Shown: positions 54,397-62,906, counted from the first letter of the stretch. The stretch: 64,000 bases of DNA from JAVBOW01 sp031550125 (GCA_031550125.1 JAVBOW010000009.1:1-64000), one strand, 5' to 3'. Numbers and translations: made by a program. The notes: a model not told the origin generated them from the sequence alone.

Positions 54397-54622
54397 ATCG
54401 ATCTAAAAAAACAGGTTTGTATTAAGCTGCGCGATATGCTGCGTGCCGCGAGAAAGCGCCGCGCCTTACGGTAACGACGCCGTGCATAGCGTGCGTCAGG
54501 TTTCGCTTATCGTTCGAGTTGCAAACCGGAGCGGACTGAGGTCCGTGAGGATTTGAAACGAGAAGGATAAGTGAAAGATGATGCGCGATATGCGCGGCCA
54601 ACAGATAAATCGAACCGGCCCA
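54397..54622 (+). repeat. Dispersed repeat copy E (long form)
   Basis: This copy of about 226 bp begins GGATCGATCTAAAAAAACAG and ends ACAGATAAATCGAACCGGCC. It contains the internal hairpin of the long form at 54501-54576 (TTTCGCTTAT pairing with ATAAGTGAAA, with an inner GGACTGAGGTCC dyad). It fills most of the 314-bp gap between the CDF and TPR genes. Confidence 0.88.
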
Positions 54623-54672
54623 TGAAATATATCGCCCCGGAAGTTCGTGAGCTCCCGGGGCGATATATTTCA
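54623..54672. terminator. Bidirectional hairpin terminator between convergent genes
   Basis: An 18-bp stem (TGAAATATATCGCCCCGG with its complement) has a 14-base loop. It directly follows repeat copy E and serves the convergent CDF and TPR genes. Confidence 0.85.
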
Positions 54673-54688
54673 ATAGCGTGTCCCGCGC

Positions 54689-55672
54689 CTATTTGCTTAA
54701 GGCCGCTATCTGGGCCTTTGCGGTGGCCACATTGGGTCCTGCCACAACTTTCCTGTATGTATCGATGGCTTTGGCCTTGTTGTCCACATTCTGGTATGCC
54801 GCGCCGAGCATGAAGTAGGCAGACGATTTGAGGGCCGGATCGGTTTGGGCATCGGCGGCAGCGTCTCCTATCGAGATCACCTTGGCGTAGTCCTTGGCGT
54901 TATTTGCCGTCTGCAGGCGGAGCATATTGGCTTCGGGACTTGCAGGGTCGAGGGCCAACACCTTGTCTGTAAGGGCGAACACCTTTTCGTCGTCCTTATT
55001 CTTGGCGGCCTCGACGGCTTGCAGCATAACGTAGTACGAGGCTTTATTCTTAGCTTCCGTTGCGGCGTCGGCGTATTTGCTGTGGGTTTCGGCAAGGGCT
55101 ATTACATCGCCGTATATCTTCAGTCCATTATCCAGATCGCCGCTCTCGCAATAGCTCATGGCCAGCTTAAGTGCAGTGTCGGTATCCTTTGGATTGGCGG
55201 CGTAGCCTTTGCCGTAGATCTCGATGGCCTTGGCATAGTCCTTGGCGTTGAAAGCAGAGCTGGCCTGGATGCTGTAAACGCGGCCGAGCATGGCGCGGGC
55301 CTTATCGGCCACCTCCAGGTTATTGTAAAGTTCGCCCGATTCGATGGCGTTGGTAAACTCCTTCTCAGCCTCGTCGAGCTTCTGGCCCCGGGCCGCGGCC
55401 ATGCCTATGCTGTAGTGGCATGTGGGAACGAGTTGCTGGGCCTGCTGCACCAGATCGGCGGCTTCAGGAACCTCTAAACCCATTGATATAACCTCTTTAA
55501 GTACCGGAATGGCTTTGGCGTATTCTTTTGCATTCACAAGCGCTCCCGCCTCGTTGAATTTGGTTGCCACAGCGGCCTGATCCACTGCTGCCGGCGCGGG
55601 TTCCTGTGCTGCGACCATGCCCGCGAATATTGCCGCGACAAAGGTCAAAAGAATTACTTTGAAACTTTTCAT
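54689..55672 (-). CDS. Exported TPR-repeat protein
   Basis: The 327-residue protein begins MKSFKVILLTFVAAIFAGMV, chosen over a start 19 codons upstream that would bury the signal peptide. After the signal (about 1-22) come about seven TPR-type helix pairs, for example FNEAGALVNAKEYAKAIPVL, AFNAKDYAKAIEIYGKGY and AYFMLGAAYQNVDNKAKAI. Such periplasmic TPR proteins act as scaffolds. Composition is rich in Ala and Lys. No partner is apparent from its neighbours. Confidence 0.88.
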   Translation of the reverse strand: MKSFKVILLTFVAAIFAGMVAAQEPAPAAVDQAAVATKFNEAGALVNAKEYAKAIPVLKEVISMGLEVPEAADLVQQAQQLVPTCHYSIGMAAARGQKLDEAEKEFTNAIESGELYNNLEVADKARAMLGRVYSIQASSAFNAKDYAKAIEIYGKGYAANPKDTDTALKLAMSYCESGDLDNGLKIYGDVIALAETHSKYADAATEAKNKASYYVMLQAVEAAKNKDDEKVFALTDKVLALDPASPEANMLRLQTANNAKDYAKVISIGDAAADAQTDPALKSSAYFMLGAAYQNVDNKAKAIDTYRKVVAGPNVATAKAQIAALSK

Positions 55673-55775
55673 AATTGTATACGATTGGTTTTTAATGATT
55701 TTTCTGTTTATGTCCACGCGTCGCCACAACGACGCATAAATACAAAAGTATATTTTTTTGTCGGTAAAACAAATA

Positions 55776-56222
55776 TTATTTGCGCAAAGAGGCGAAAAAA
55801 TCCTGCAGTAACGCAGAGCATTCGTCCTCCAAAATACCCTTTGCGACCTTCGTGCGCGGGTGCAGTATGGCGTTCCCGGCGAGCGAAAAACCGCGTTTGG
55901 GATCGTCTGCGCCCCACACTATGCGGCCCACCTGGCTCCACGCCGACGCTCCGGCACACATCACGCACGGCTCGAGGGTTACATAGAGGGTGCATTGGTC
56001 GAGGTACTTGCCCCCTATGGTGGCCGCGGCCGACGTTATGGCCTGCATCTCGGCGTGGGCCGTGGCATCGCCCAGGGTCTCCACCATGTTATGGCCCCGC
56101 CCCACGACGCGTCCGCCGCAGACGACCACCGCGCCTATAGGCACTTCCCTCTGTGATAACGCCTGCCTGGCCTCGGAAATTGCCGCACGCATAAAAAATT
56201 CGTCGCTCTGTTTTTCGGTCAT
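55776..56222 (-). CDS. tadA: tRNA-specific adenosine deaminase (TadA)
   Basis: The 148-residue cytidine deaminase-fold enzyme converts A34 to inosine in tRNA-Arg(ACG). Zinc ligands are H56 in ATAHAEMQ (E58 is the proton shuttle) and C86 and C89 in LEPCVMC. The start MTEKQSDEFFMRAAI is chosen over a longer frame, as it fits the family start and the divergent aspS promoter. It is divergent from aspS with 46 bp between. Confidence 0.94.
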   Translation of the reverse strand: MTEKQSDEFFMRAAISEARQALSQREVPIGAVVVCGGRVVGRGHNMVETLGDATAHAEMQAITSAAATIGGKYLDQCTLYVTLEPCVMCAGASAWSQVGRIVWGADDPKRGFSLAGNAILHPRTKVAKGILEDECSALLQDFFASLRK

Positions 56223-56234
56223 CGCTAAAAATGT

Positions 56235-56242
56235 TATCTTTG
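56235..56242 (+). promoter_or_regulatory. -7 element upstream of aspS
   Basis: TATCTTTG fits TAnnTTTG, 26 bp before the aspS ATG. A T-rich stretch at 56211-56215 lies at about the -33 distance. Confidence 0.55.
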
Positions 56243-56268
56243 AACCCGATTGCAAAAATAGGAAAATA

Positions 56269-58029
56269 ATGTATCGTACACATAACTGCGGCGAACTCTC
56301 CATCGCCGATCTGGGAAAAGAGGCGACGCTTGCGGGCTGGGTTCAGAAAGTGCGCAACCTTGGCGCGATGACTTTCATCGACCTCAGGGATCGTTACGGC
56401 ATAACGCAACTGGTGGTGGCGGAGGATTCCGCCGACGCGATACGCCAGACGGCCGGCCGCCTGGGCCGCGAATTCGTGGTGCAGGCGTCGGGACGCGTGA
56501 TAGAGCGCTCGTCGAAAAACCCCAAAATGGCCACTGGCGAGATAGAGATAGCCGTAGGCGCGCTGAAAGTACTGAGCGCCTCGCAGACGCCGCCCTTCAC
56601 CATAGAGGAGAACAGCGACGGAGGCGACGAATTGCGTATGCGCTACCGCTACCTCGACCTGCGCCGCCGCCCGCTCCAGCAGGCCATGATGCTCCGCCAC
56701 CGCATGGCGCAGGTGGTGCGTAATTTCCTCGACAAAGAGGGTTTCCTTGAGATAGAGACGCCCTATATGATAAAATCCACGCCCGAGGGCGCGCGCGATT
56801 TCGTGGTGCCTTCGCGCATGAACCCTGGCGAGTTCTACGCTCTGCCGCAGTCGCCGCAAACATTCAAGCAGCTGCTTATGGTAGCCGGCTACGACAAATA
56901 TTTCCAGATAGTGCGTTGCTTCCGCGACGAAGACCTCAGAGCCGACCGCCAGCCCGAATTCACACAGATAGACTGTGAAATGGCTTTCGTGGAGCAGGAG
57001 GACATACTCGGCGTATTCGAGCGTATGGCGCGTTCGCTTTTCAGCCAGGTATTGGGGGTTGAATTCGGCGGCGCTTTCCCGCGTATGACCTATGCCGAGG
57101 CGATGGAAAAATACGGTTCCGACAAACCGGATATACGTTTCGACATGACCTTCAACGACGTAACCGCAGCCATGCAGGGCCACGGCTTCGGGGTTTTCGA
57201 TTCGGCTGCTTACGTGGGAGCCATCGTTGCGCCAGGCTGCGCCTCATACACGCGCAAGCAACTGGACGAGCTGACCGACTTCGTCAAACGTCCGCAGATA
57301 GGCGCAAAAGGCATGGTTTACGCCCGCGTGGAAGAGGATGGCGGCATCAAATCGAGCGTGGACAAATTCTATTCGCCCGAGGCGCTGGCCGCGTTGGCCG
57401 CTCAGACAGGCGCGAATAAGGGAGACCTTATACTTATGCTTTCGGGCGATCGCCGGCACACCCTATCGGCCTTGTGCGAGCTGCGCCTGGAGATGGGCGC
57501 ACGCCTGGGCCTGAGGGACAAATCGAAATTCGCGCCGTTGTGGGTGGTCGATTTCCCTCTGTTGGAGTGGGACGACGAGACGCAGCGTTTCTACGCCATG
57601 CACCATCCCTTCACATCGCCCAAACCAGAGGATATCGCGTTGCTGGACACCGATCCGGGCGCAGTGAGGGCCAACGCCTACGACTTTGTGGTCAACGGCG
57701 TAGAGGTGGGCGGCGGTTCAATCCGCATATTCGACTCCGCACTGCAATCGCGCATGTTCGACCTGCTGGGCTTCACGCCCGAGGAGGCGGAGAAACAGTT
57801 CGGGTTCCTTATCAGCGCCTTCCGTTTCGGCGCTCCGCCTCACGGCGGCATAGCCTTCGGCTTTGACCGTTTCTGCTCGCTCTTCGGCGGGGCCGACTCC
57901 ATACGCGACTACATAGCCTTCCCGAAAAACAACTCGGGCCGCGACGTTATGATAGACGCCCCGGCAACCATATCCGAGGCGCAACTGGAGGAGCTGTGCC
58001 TGAAAACTACGGCCGCGCCGGTAAAATAA
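56269..58029 (+). CDS. aspS: Aspartate-tRNA ligase
   Basis: The 586-residue class II synthetase has an OB-fold anticodon domain (about 1-105, with GWVQKVRNLGAMTFIDLRDRYG). Motif 2 is in the stretch FQIVRCFRDEDLRADRQPEF. A bacterial GAD insertion domain (about 285-415) follows, and motif 3 near the end reads GGIAFGFDRF. The start MYRTHNCGEL is chosen, as longer frames run through tadA. Length is typical of bacterial AspRS. Confidence 0.97.
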   Translation: MYRTHNCGELSIADLGKEATLAGWVQKVRNLGAMTFIDLRDRYGITQLVVAEDSADAIRQTAGRLGREFVVQASGRVIERSSKNPKMATGEIEIAVGALKVLSASQTPPFTIEENSDGGDELRMRYRYLDLRRRPLQQAMMLRHRMAQVVRNFLDKEGFLEIETPYMIKSTPEGARDFVVPSRMNPGEFYALPQSPQTFKQLLMVAGYDKYFQIVRCFRDEDLRADRQPEFTQIDCEMAFVEQEDILGVFERMARSLFSQVLGVEFGGAFPRMTYAEAMEKYGSDKPDIRFDMTFNDVTAAMQGHGFGVFDSAAYVGAIVAPGCASYTRKQLDELTDFVKRPQIGAKGMVYARVEEDGGIKSSVDKFYSPEALAALAAQTGANKGDLILMLSGDRRHTLSALCELRLEMGARLGLRDKSKFAPLWVVDFPLLEWDDETQRFYAMHHPFTSPKPEDIALLDTDPGAVRANAYDFVVNGVEVGGGSIRIFDSALQSRMFDLLGFTPEEAEKQFGFLISAFRFGAPPHGGIAFGFDRFCSLFGGADSIRDYIAFPKNNSGRDVMIDAPATISEAQLEELCLKTTAAPVK

Positions 58030-58103
58030 CGCCCGCGCGGGCCGCCTAATCCGGAGTCCGGGTCGGAAATATGTTTTTTCTTCATGAAAAACAGGCGGCA
58101 AAA

Positions 58104-58134
58104 TTTGCAGGAATAAAAAATTGCCCTATCTTTG
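58104..58134 (+). promoter_or_regulatory. Canonical promoter of tRNA-Val
   Basis: TTTG at 58104-58107 and TATCTTTG at 58127-58134 are 19 bp apart, an exact match to TTTG-N19-TAnnTTTG. The tRNA starts 42 bp further on. Confidence 0.8.
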
Positions 58135-58176
58135 CACTCGCAATTGAGAAACACGGGTAATTGCAAAGCAAATTTT

Positions 58177-58251
58177 GGGAGCTTAGCTCAGCCGGTTCAG
58201 AGCATCTGCCTTACAAGCAGAGGGTCGGGGGTTCGAATCCCTCAGCTCCCA
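58177..58251 (+). tRNA. tRNA-Val (anticodon TAC)
   Basis: Acceptor GGGAGCT pairs with AGCTCCC, the D arm is AGCTCAGCCGGTTCAGAGC, the anticodon stem is TCTGC/GCAGA with loop CTTACAA (anticodon TAC), and the T loop is GTTCGAATC. Discriminator A is at 58251 and no CCA is encoded. Confidence 0.96.
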
Positions 58252-58273
58252 CAAAACTAAAGATCAGTACATT

Positions 58274-58298
58274 AGGCCGCAGTAATGCGGCCTTTTTT
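58274..58298 (+). terminator. Rho-independent terminator of tRNA-Val
   Basis: An 8-bp stem (AGGCCGCA with TGCGGCCT) and a GTAA loop are followed by a run of T residues, 22 bp after the tRNA. Confidence 0.88.
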
Positions 58299-58328
58299 AT
58301 TATCCCAAAAGCCATTTGCCGGCGAAAT

Positions 58329-58543
58329 GGGACCAGTCCGAGAAACAGGTTGGCGTTAAGATGCGCGGCGCAGGAAAACGCCGCACCTTACAACAGCGAC
58401 GCTGCGCATGGCGTGCGTCAGGTTTCGCTTATCGTTCAAGTTTCAAACCGAAGCGGACTGCGGTCCGTAAGGATTTGAAATGAGACGGATAAGTGAAAGA
58501 TGATGCGCGATGTGCGCAGCCAACATATAATTCAGACCGGTCC
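58329..58543 (+). repeat. Dispersed repeat copy F (long form)
   Basis: This copy of about 215 bp begins GGGACCAGTCCGAGAAACAG and ends CCAACATATAATTCAGACCG plus GTCC, so its ends form an imperfect inverted repeat. The internal hairpin at 58423-58498 pairs TTTCGCTTAT with ATAAGTGAAA around GGACTGCGGTCC. It is the most complete copy in the window. Confidence 0.9.
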
Positions 58544-58566
58544 GCGAAATGTTGGAGATCTTTCCT

Positions 58567-59658
58567 TTACCTGAACAGGGCATAAACGGCAAAGGTCGCC
58601 AACCAGTGTTCGCCAGAGTAGTTGCCGTCGGCTATGGTGGGTATGGCGTAGTCGAGGTGTTTCCGTGCGGCATCGCGCAGCATGCGGCCTTCGGCCGGGC
58701 GGGGGGCGTGGTTGGCCAACGACAGGAAACACCATGCGCGGCTAAGGTTGAGGCCATTCAGGTGGACCAGGTATGGATCAGCATGGTCGCCCACGATGGC
58801 CGGCGTGAAAAGGCTTCCGGGCTTACCCTTGCCTATCTTAGGCAAAAAACCACCTATCCAGGCACTATATTGTTTGCGATCCAATACTTTAGACATCAAC
58901 TCGGCCTCGATGAGCGACGGCGAGAAGAAGTCGGCTCCTCCGGGTTCCCACGCCGCAGGGGCATCTTTATCCTTGTAGAAATAGTCCATGCTGCGTCCGA
59001 CCAGGATATCCCTTAGCGGAATGTCGCCCAGCGCGACGGCATAGTCGAGGGCCAGCGAGAGACCGAATGCAGTGTTGGCATGCGTCCCAACGCGGGTGGG
59101 ATAGTTTTGTTTGGGCAAAAAGTCGATGTAACTCTGCGAGATGAGTCCGGAAAGCGGACGAAGCGCGGCATACCATTCGCGGGCATCGGGATCGTCCCAC
59201 GTGTAGAGTTCTTCGGCGAGTTTGAGTAGCCACGCCCAGCCGTAGGTGCGTTCGAAACTCTTGTTCCCAAGGAAATAATCAGCCTCGGCGGCGATATTAG
59301 ACGGGGTTATATTGCGCGAAATGGCAGCACGGATAGCCCCGGCCTCGGGCAGATCGGGAAATTCGCGCAGTAATCTCACCAGCATCCAGTGGCCGTGTAC
59401 CGACGAATGCCAATCGAAACAGCCGTAGAAAGCGGGATGATATCCGGAAGGCTGCAGCAGGTCGTCCGCCTCGAGTTGGACATGACCGGTTTTGTTGGGA
59501 AACTCCCTGTTAAGGCTTTTGAGGGCCAGGGAGGCGAAATGCGACGCTCCCCGTGCAGTCAGGCGCGGAGTGCCGTCCGAAAGCGTGGTATAGTATTGCG
59601 CGTGTACGCCCACGGCCATGGTGAGGGTAACTAATAGAATTGCTGTTTTTTTAATCAT
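58567..59658 (-). CDS. Exported DUF2891-family protein
   Basis: The 363-residue protein has a signal peptide (about 1-20, ending VGVHAQ) and a helical DUF2891 domain with HPAFYGCFDWHSSVHGHWML (about 74-93), ERTYGWAWLLKLAEEL (about 130-145), and THANTAFGLSLALDYA. The many conserved Trp/His residues and all-helical character recall alpha/alpha-barrel glycan enzymes, but the family function is not established. It ends next to repeat copy F and lies alone between tRNA-Val and a tRNA 3' fragment. Confidence 0.85.
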   Translation of the reverse strand: MIKKTAILLVTLTMAVGVHAQYYTTLSDGTPRLTARGASHFASLALKSLNREFPNKTGHVQLEADDLLQPSGYHPAFYGCFDWHSSVHGHWMLVRLLREFPDLPEAGAIRAAISRNITPSNIAAEADYFLGNKSFERTYGWAWLLKLAEELYTWDDPDAREWYAALRPLSGLISQSYIDFLPKQNYPTRVGTHANTAFGLSLALDYAVALGDIPLRDILVGRSMDYFYKDKDAPAAWEPGGADFFSPSLIEAELMSKVLDRKQYSAWIGGFLPKIGKGKPGSLFTPAIVGDHADPYLVHLNGLNLSRAWCFLSLANHAPRPAEGRMLRDAARKHLDYAIPTIADGNYSGEHWLATFAVYALFR

Positions 59659-59894
59659 CGAATTATCAGTTATATATAAACCACAAACAACTACAGTGCA
59701 AGTTACGAAAAGATTCCGAAAATTTAAACGGGTTCTTATAATCTGCCTAAATCCCCCGGCGAAATTATTTTATTGCAATCGCCAGACGGTTTTTGCGATA
59801 AATTTTGGTTTTGGATACCTAAAGTTGGCTCACCGGCTTGGCCGTGCCGGCGTAAAACACCCTGTGATTAAATATCTGAAAAACGCGATTATTA
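59659..59894. other. Intergenic stretch with no gene seen
   Basis: This AT-rich region upstream of the DUF2891 gene has no convincing reading frame. A CCGGC/GCCGG dyad near 59832-59850 is the only structure noted. Possible remnants of a promoter for the decayed tRNA cannot be told from background. Confidence 0.5.
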
Positions 59895-59940
59895 CGCCTT
59901 GCAGGCAGAGGGCCGAGGATTCGAATTCCTTCAGCTCCCA
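59895..59940 (+). pseudogene. Decayed tRNA 3' half, tRNA-Val-like
   Basis: This 46-base segment aligns with the 3' half of tRNA-Val at 58177-58251, from the anticodon arm (GCCTTGCAGGCAGAGGG) to the acceptor end (CAGCTCCCA). Differences are transitions plus one inserted T in the T-arm, and the following ACAAAA is also shared. The 5' half is missing and the anticodon stem would not pair. It is therefore not a working tRNA; it may be a decayed duplicate or an attachment-site remnant. Confidence 0.75.
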
Positions 59941-59949
59941 CAAAATTTC

Positions 59950-59983
59950 AAAAAGCGGTTTACGGTAAAGTAAGTCGCTTTTT
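59950..59983 (+). terminator. Weak hairpin after the tRNA fragment
   Basis: AAAAAGCG (59950-59957) pairs with CGCTTTTT (59976-59983) around an 18-base loop. It sits 9 bp after the tRNA remnant, where a tRNA terminator would be expected. Confidence 0.5.
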
Positions 59984-60028
59984 ATTTTGATATTATTCTT
60001 ACCTTTGGTCGGATCAGCCTTTAAAAAC

Positions 60029-60141
60029 GGATCAGTCTGAAAAACAGAGTGACGCTAACATGCGTGGCGCAGGAAAACGCTGCGCCTCACGGTAACGACG
60101 CTGCGCGATATGCTCATCCAACATATAATTGAAACTGACCC
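60029..60141 (+). repeat. Dispersed repeat copy G (short form)
   Basis: This copy of about 113 bp begins GGATCAGTCTGAAAAACAG and ends CCAACATATAATTGAAACTG plus ACCC. A second, partial left end (GGATCAGCCTTTAAAAAC) lies at 60011-60028, suggesting a nested or duplicated end. The right end is 29 bp before the GH3 start. Confidence 0.85.
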
Positions 60142-60170
60142 TCAATTACGGACAAGCCTCAAAAACACTT

Positions 60171-62906
60171 ATGAAACGTCTACCCTTTTCCATCGCCATC
60201 ACTCTTCTGCTTTGCGCAAATCCTTCGTTCTCGGCTACCTATACCGGGGACAACATAGCCTTTTCAAAGCTCGTCGGCTACGAAGGCTCGGTGTTGCTCG
60301 AAAACCGTAACGAGACGCTGCCACTGCCCGCAGGCAGCCGGGTGGCCGTTTTCGGGATCAACCAACTCGATTACGTCAAGGGCGGAGGCGGGTCGGCCGA
60401 CTCCCGCGTGGCTTATGTACACGACCTGGCGTACGGGCTGGCGCAGAAAGAGGCCGAAGGCAGTATCTTCGTATGCAGGGAGCTGGAGGAGTTCTACCGG
60501 CAGGCCTACAGGTCGGGTAGACGCAATGCGGACGAGCCTGAGGTGGACGACACCATCATGCATAAAGCCAGGGCCTTCGCCGACATAGCCATAATATCCA
60601 TCGGGCGACGGTCCGGCGAGGGCGGCGACCGCTCCCCCGGCAAAGGCGACTACATGTTGAGCGACTCGGAAAAAGCGATGATAGACCGCGTCACGGCGGC
60701 GGGATTCAGAAAAGTCGTCGTGGTGCTGAATACCGGCGCGGTCATCGACTCGTCGTGGTTCAAAGGAAATAAAAACATAGACGCGGTGCTGCTCAACTGG
60801 CAGGCAGGCATGGAAGGCGGAGCGATATTGGCCGACCTGCTGACTGGCCAGGCATACCCGTCGGGTAAACTTACAGACACCTTCGCTAAAAATTACGGAG
60901 ACTACCCCTCGGCCGCCGGATTCGGACAGTCGCGGCTTTACGTCGACTACGACGAGGATATTTACGTAGGATACCGTTATTTCGAGACCATGGCCCGCGA
61001 AAAGGTCAACTACGAATTCGGCTATGGCCTCGGTTATACCATATTTACGATAGACAGGGTGACCGCACTGCAGGACGGCGGCGATATAAAAGTCACGGCC
61101 AGGGTACGCAACGCGGGCAAACGTCCGGGCAAAGAGGTGGTCCAGGTGTATTTTCAGGCGCCGCAGGGCCTGTTGGGCAAACCGGCGCGGCAGCTGGCCG
61201 CATTCGCCAAGACCGGCGAGCTGGGGCCTGGCCAGAGCCAGACCGTGACGCTGGCTTTTCCTGTAAACGACATGGCGAGCTTCGACGACGCGGGCGCGGT
61301 GTCAGACGCCTCGTTCGTACTCGAGAAAGGTGTTTACAGGTTCTACGTGGGTAATTCGGTACGCAACGCCAGGGAGGCGGCTTTCAGGTATACGATTGAG
61401 GAGAATAAAGTCGTCGAGCGGCTGTCGCACAGGCTCTCCCCCGTAATGCTGCCCCGCAGGCTCAAGGCGGACGGCAGTTACGAGACCATGGCCGTAGGCA
61501 CGCACCGCGTCCGAGCCGACGGTTTCTGCAAAATAGAGGCGGAAGATTATCGCGCATGCCATCCCGACCTCCGCAAAGAGGAGTTCCGCTATCCCGGATC
61601 GCACCACGGCAGGAACGGGATATGCATGGCTTATTTCGACGCCCCGGGACGATGGCTGGAATATTCGCTCGGCGTGGAGCGGGCCGGGTATTACGACGTA
61701 TGGCTTAGCGCCTCCGGCGTAAACGACAAGGCGGTGGACGTCTTCGCCATATCGGTGGACGGAGAAGCGCAGAAAGTCACGGCAGGCGTCCCGAAAACGG
61801 GCAGCAGGAGCAAGGGCGAATGGCACAACTTCACCTTTGCGCCCTCCTTCCGCATCTACCTGCCGCAAGGCGCATGCACGTTGCGCTGCGAGAACAGGGC
61901 CGACGGCGTGAATATCGACTATATGGTAGTGGAGCGGATCGCGGAAAACGCCGGAGCGCCCGCAAAGGTCAAGACCCCTTCGCCGGCCAACCGGCGCATT
62001 CTGCTCGACGAAGCAGAGGAAGACCGCAGCCTCATGCCGGCGTTCTTATCGCAAATAAGCGACGAGAATCTCTTCAGGCTATCCACCGGGACGGACAACA
62101 TGGGCCTTCCGGTGCGTACCGAAAGCCTCGGCGACATGTGGCGTTACGGCATCCCCAACATACAAACCTCCGACGGCCCGTCGGGAGTACACCTCAACGG
62201 AGGCGTCGCAACCACCGGCTTCCCCAATCCGACCATGCTGGCATGCACGTGGAACACACCCCTGGCAGAGGAATTCGGGGTAAGGATAGCCCGCGAATGC
62301 CTATCTTACGATATAGACATATTGCTGGCCCCGGGACTCAACATACACCGCAACCCGCTGTGCGGCCGCAATTTCGAATACTATTCCGAAGATCCGCTGA
62401 TAACCGGCAGAATGGCCGCCGCCGTCACGCGCGGATCGCAGTCGCAGAACGTGGCCGTAGCCATCAAGCACTTCGCAGCCAACAACAAGGAGGAAAACCG
62501 GCACGGATGCGACAGCCGCGTCTCGGAACGCGCGCTCAGGGAGATATACCTCAGGGGATTCAGGATAGCCGTCGAGGAAGCGAAGCCAAAGACCGTCATG
62601 GGTTCGTACAACCCCATAAACGGCATAAAAGCCTCGGAAAACTACGACCTTATGACCGCCATACTGCGCGGCGAGTGGGGATTCAGGGGGCTGGTCATGT
62701 CGGACTGGATAACCGGCGGATCGCATGCCCTCGAAGCCAAGGCGGGTACCGACGTCAAAATGCCGTGGGGCGACAGCGAGTCGCTGAAAAACGCCATGGA
62801 CCGCGGCCTGCTGAAACGGAGCGAACTCCACCGCAACATGGAGCGTCTGATGGATCTGGCGGCAGGATCGAACGCATTCAAAAGGATGGAGTCCGGGAAC
62901 GATTAG
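60171..62906 (+). CDS. Secreted GH3 glycoside hydrolase, permuted domain order, with CBM6-like domain
   Basis: The 911-residue protein starts at MKRLPFSIAITLLL; an upstream TTG frame lies in the repeat. After the signal peptide (about 1-22), the domain that is normally C-terminal comes first (about 25-270), with SGEGGDRSPGKGD bearing the likely acid/base E, followed by a fibronectin-like domain (about 285-405). A CBM6/CBM35-like beta-sandwich follows (about 450-590, starting CKIEAEDYRA and ending INYDYMV-like strands). The (beta/alpha)8 catalytic domain comes last (about 620-900): K766-H767-F768, and nucleophile D845 in GLVMSDW. This reversed order is known in a subset of GH3 beta-glucosidases. 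Specificity is unknown. Confidence 0.92.
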   Translation: MKRLPFSIAITLLLCANPSFSATYTGDNIAFSKLVGYEGSVLLENRNETLPLPAGSRVAVFGINQLDYVKGGGGSADSRVAYVHDLAYGLAQKEAEGSIFVCRELEEFYRQAYRSGRRNADEPEVDDTIMHKARAFADIAIISIGRRSGEGGDRSPGKGDYMLSDSEKAMIDRVTAAGFRKVVVVLNTGAVIDSSWFKGNKNIDAVLLNWQAGMEGGAILADLLTGQAYPSGKLTDTFAKNYGDYPSAAGFGQSRLYVDYDEDIYVGYRYFETMAREKVNYEFGYGLGYTIFTIDRVTALQDGGDIKVTARVRNAGKRPGKEVVQVYFQAPQGLLGKPARQLAAFAKTGELGPGQSQTVTLAFPVNDMASFDDAGAVSDASFVLEKGVYRFYVGNSVRNAREAAFRYTIEENKVVERLSHRLSPVMLPRRLKADGSYETMAVGTHRVRADGFCKIEAEDYRACHPDLRKEEFRYPGSHHGRNGICMAYFDAPGRWLEYSLGVERAGYYDVWLSASGVNDKAVDVFAISVDGEAQKVTAGVPKTGSRSKGEWHNFTFAPSFRIYLPQGACTLRCENRADGVNIDYMVVERIAENAGAPAKVKTPSPANRRILLDEAEEDRSLMPAFLSQISDENLFRLSTGTDNMGLPVRTESLGDMWRYGIPNIQTSDGPSGVHLNGGVATTGFPNPTMLACTWNTPLAEEFGVRIARECLSYDIDILLAPGLNIHRNPLCGRNFEYYSEDPLITGRMAAAVTRGSQSQNVAVAIKHFAANNKEENRHGCDSRVSERALREIYLRGFRIAVEEAKPKTVMGSYNPINGIKASENYDLMTAILRGEWGFRGLVMSDWITGGSHALEAKAGTDVKMPWGDSESLKNAMDRGLLKRSELHRNMERLMDLAAGSNAFKRMESGND

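Noticed and set aside
54422..54673. Small minus-strand frame in the repeat/terminator region
   Set aside because: It lies wholly within repeat copy E and the terminator. Similar fragments appear in other copies only as by-products of the repeat.
58177..59940. Genomic island bounded by tRNA-Val direct repeats
   Set aside because: No integrase or mobility gene lies between the two sites and only 1.7 kb is enclosed, so I report it only as a possible remnant.
54397..60141. Repeat copies as a CRISPR array
   Set aside because: The copies are far apart, over 100 bp long and not separated by uniform spacers; no cas genes are present.
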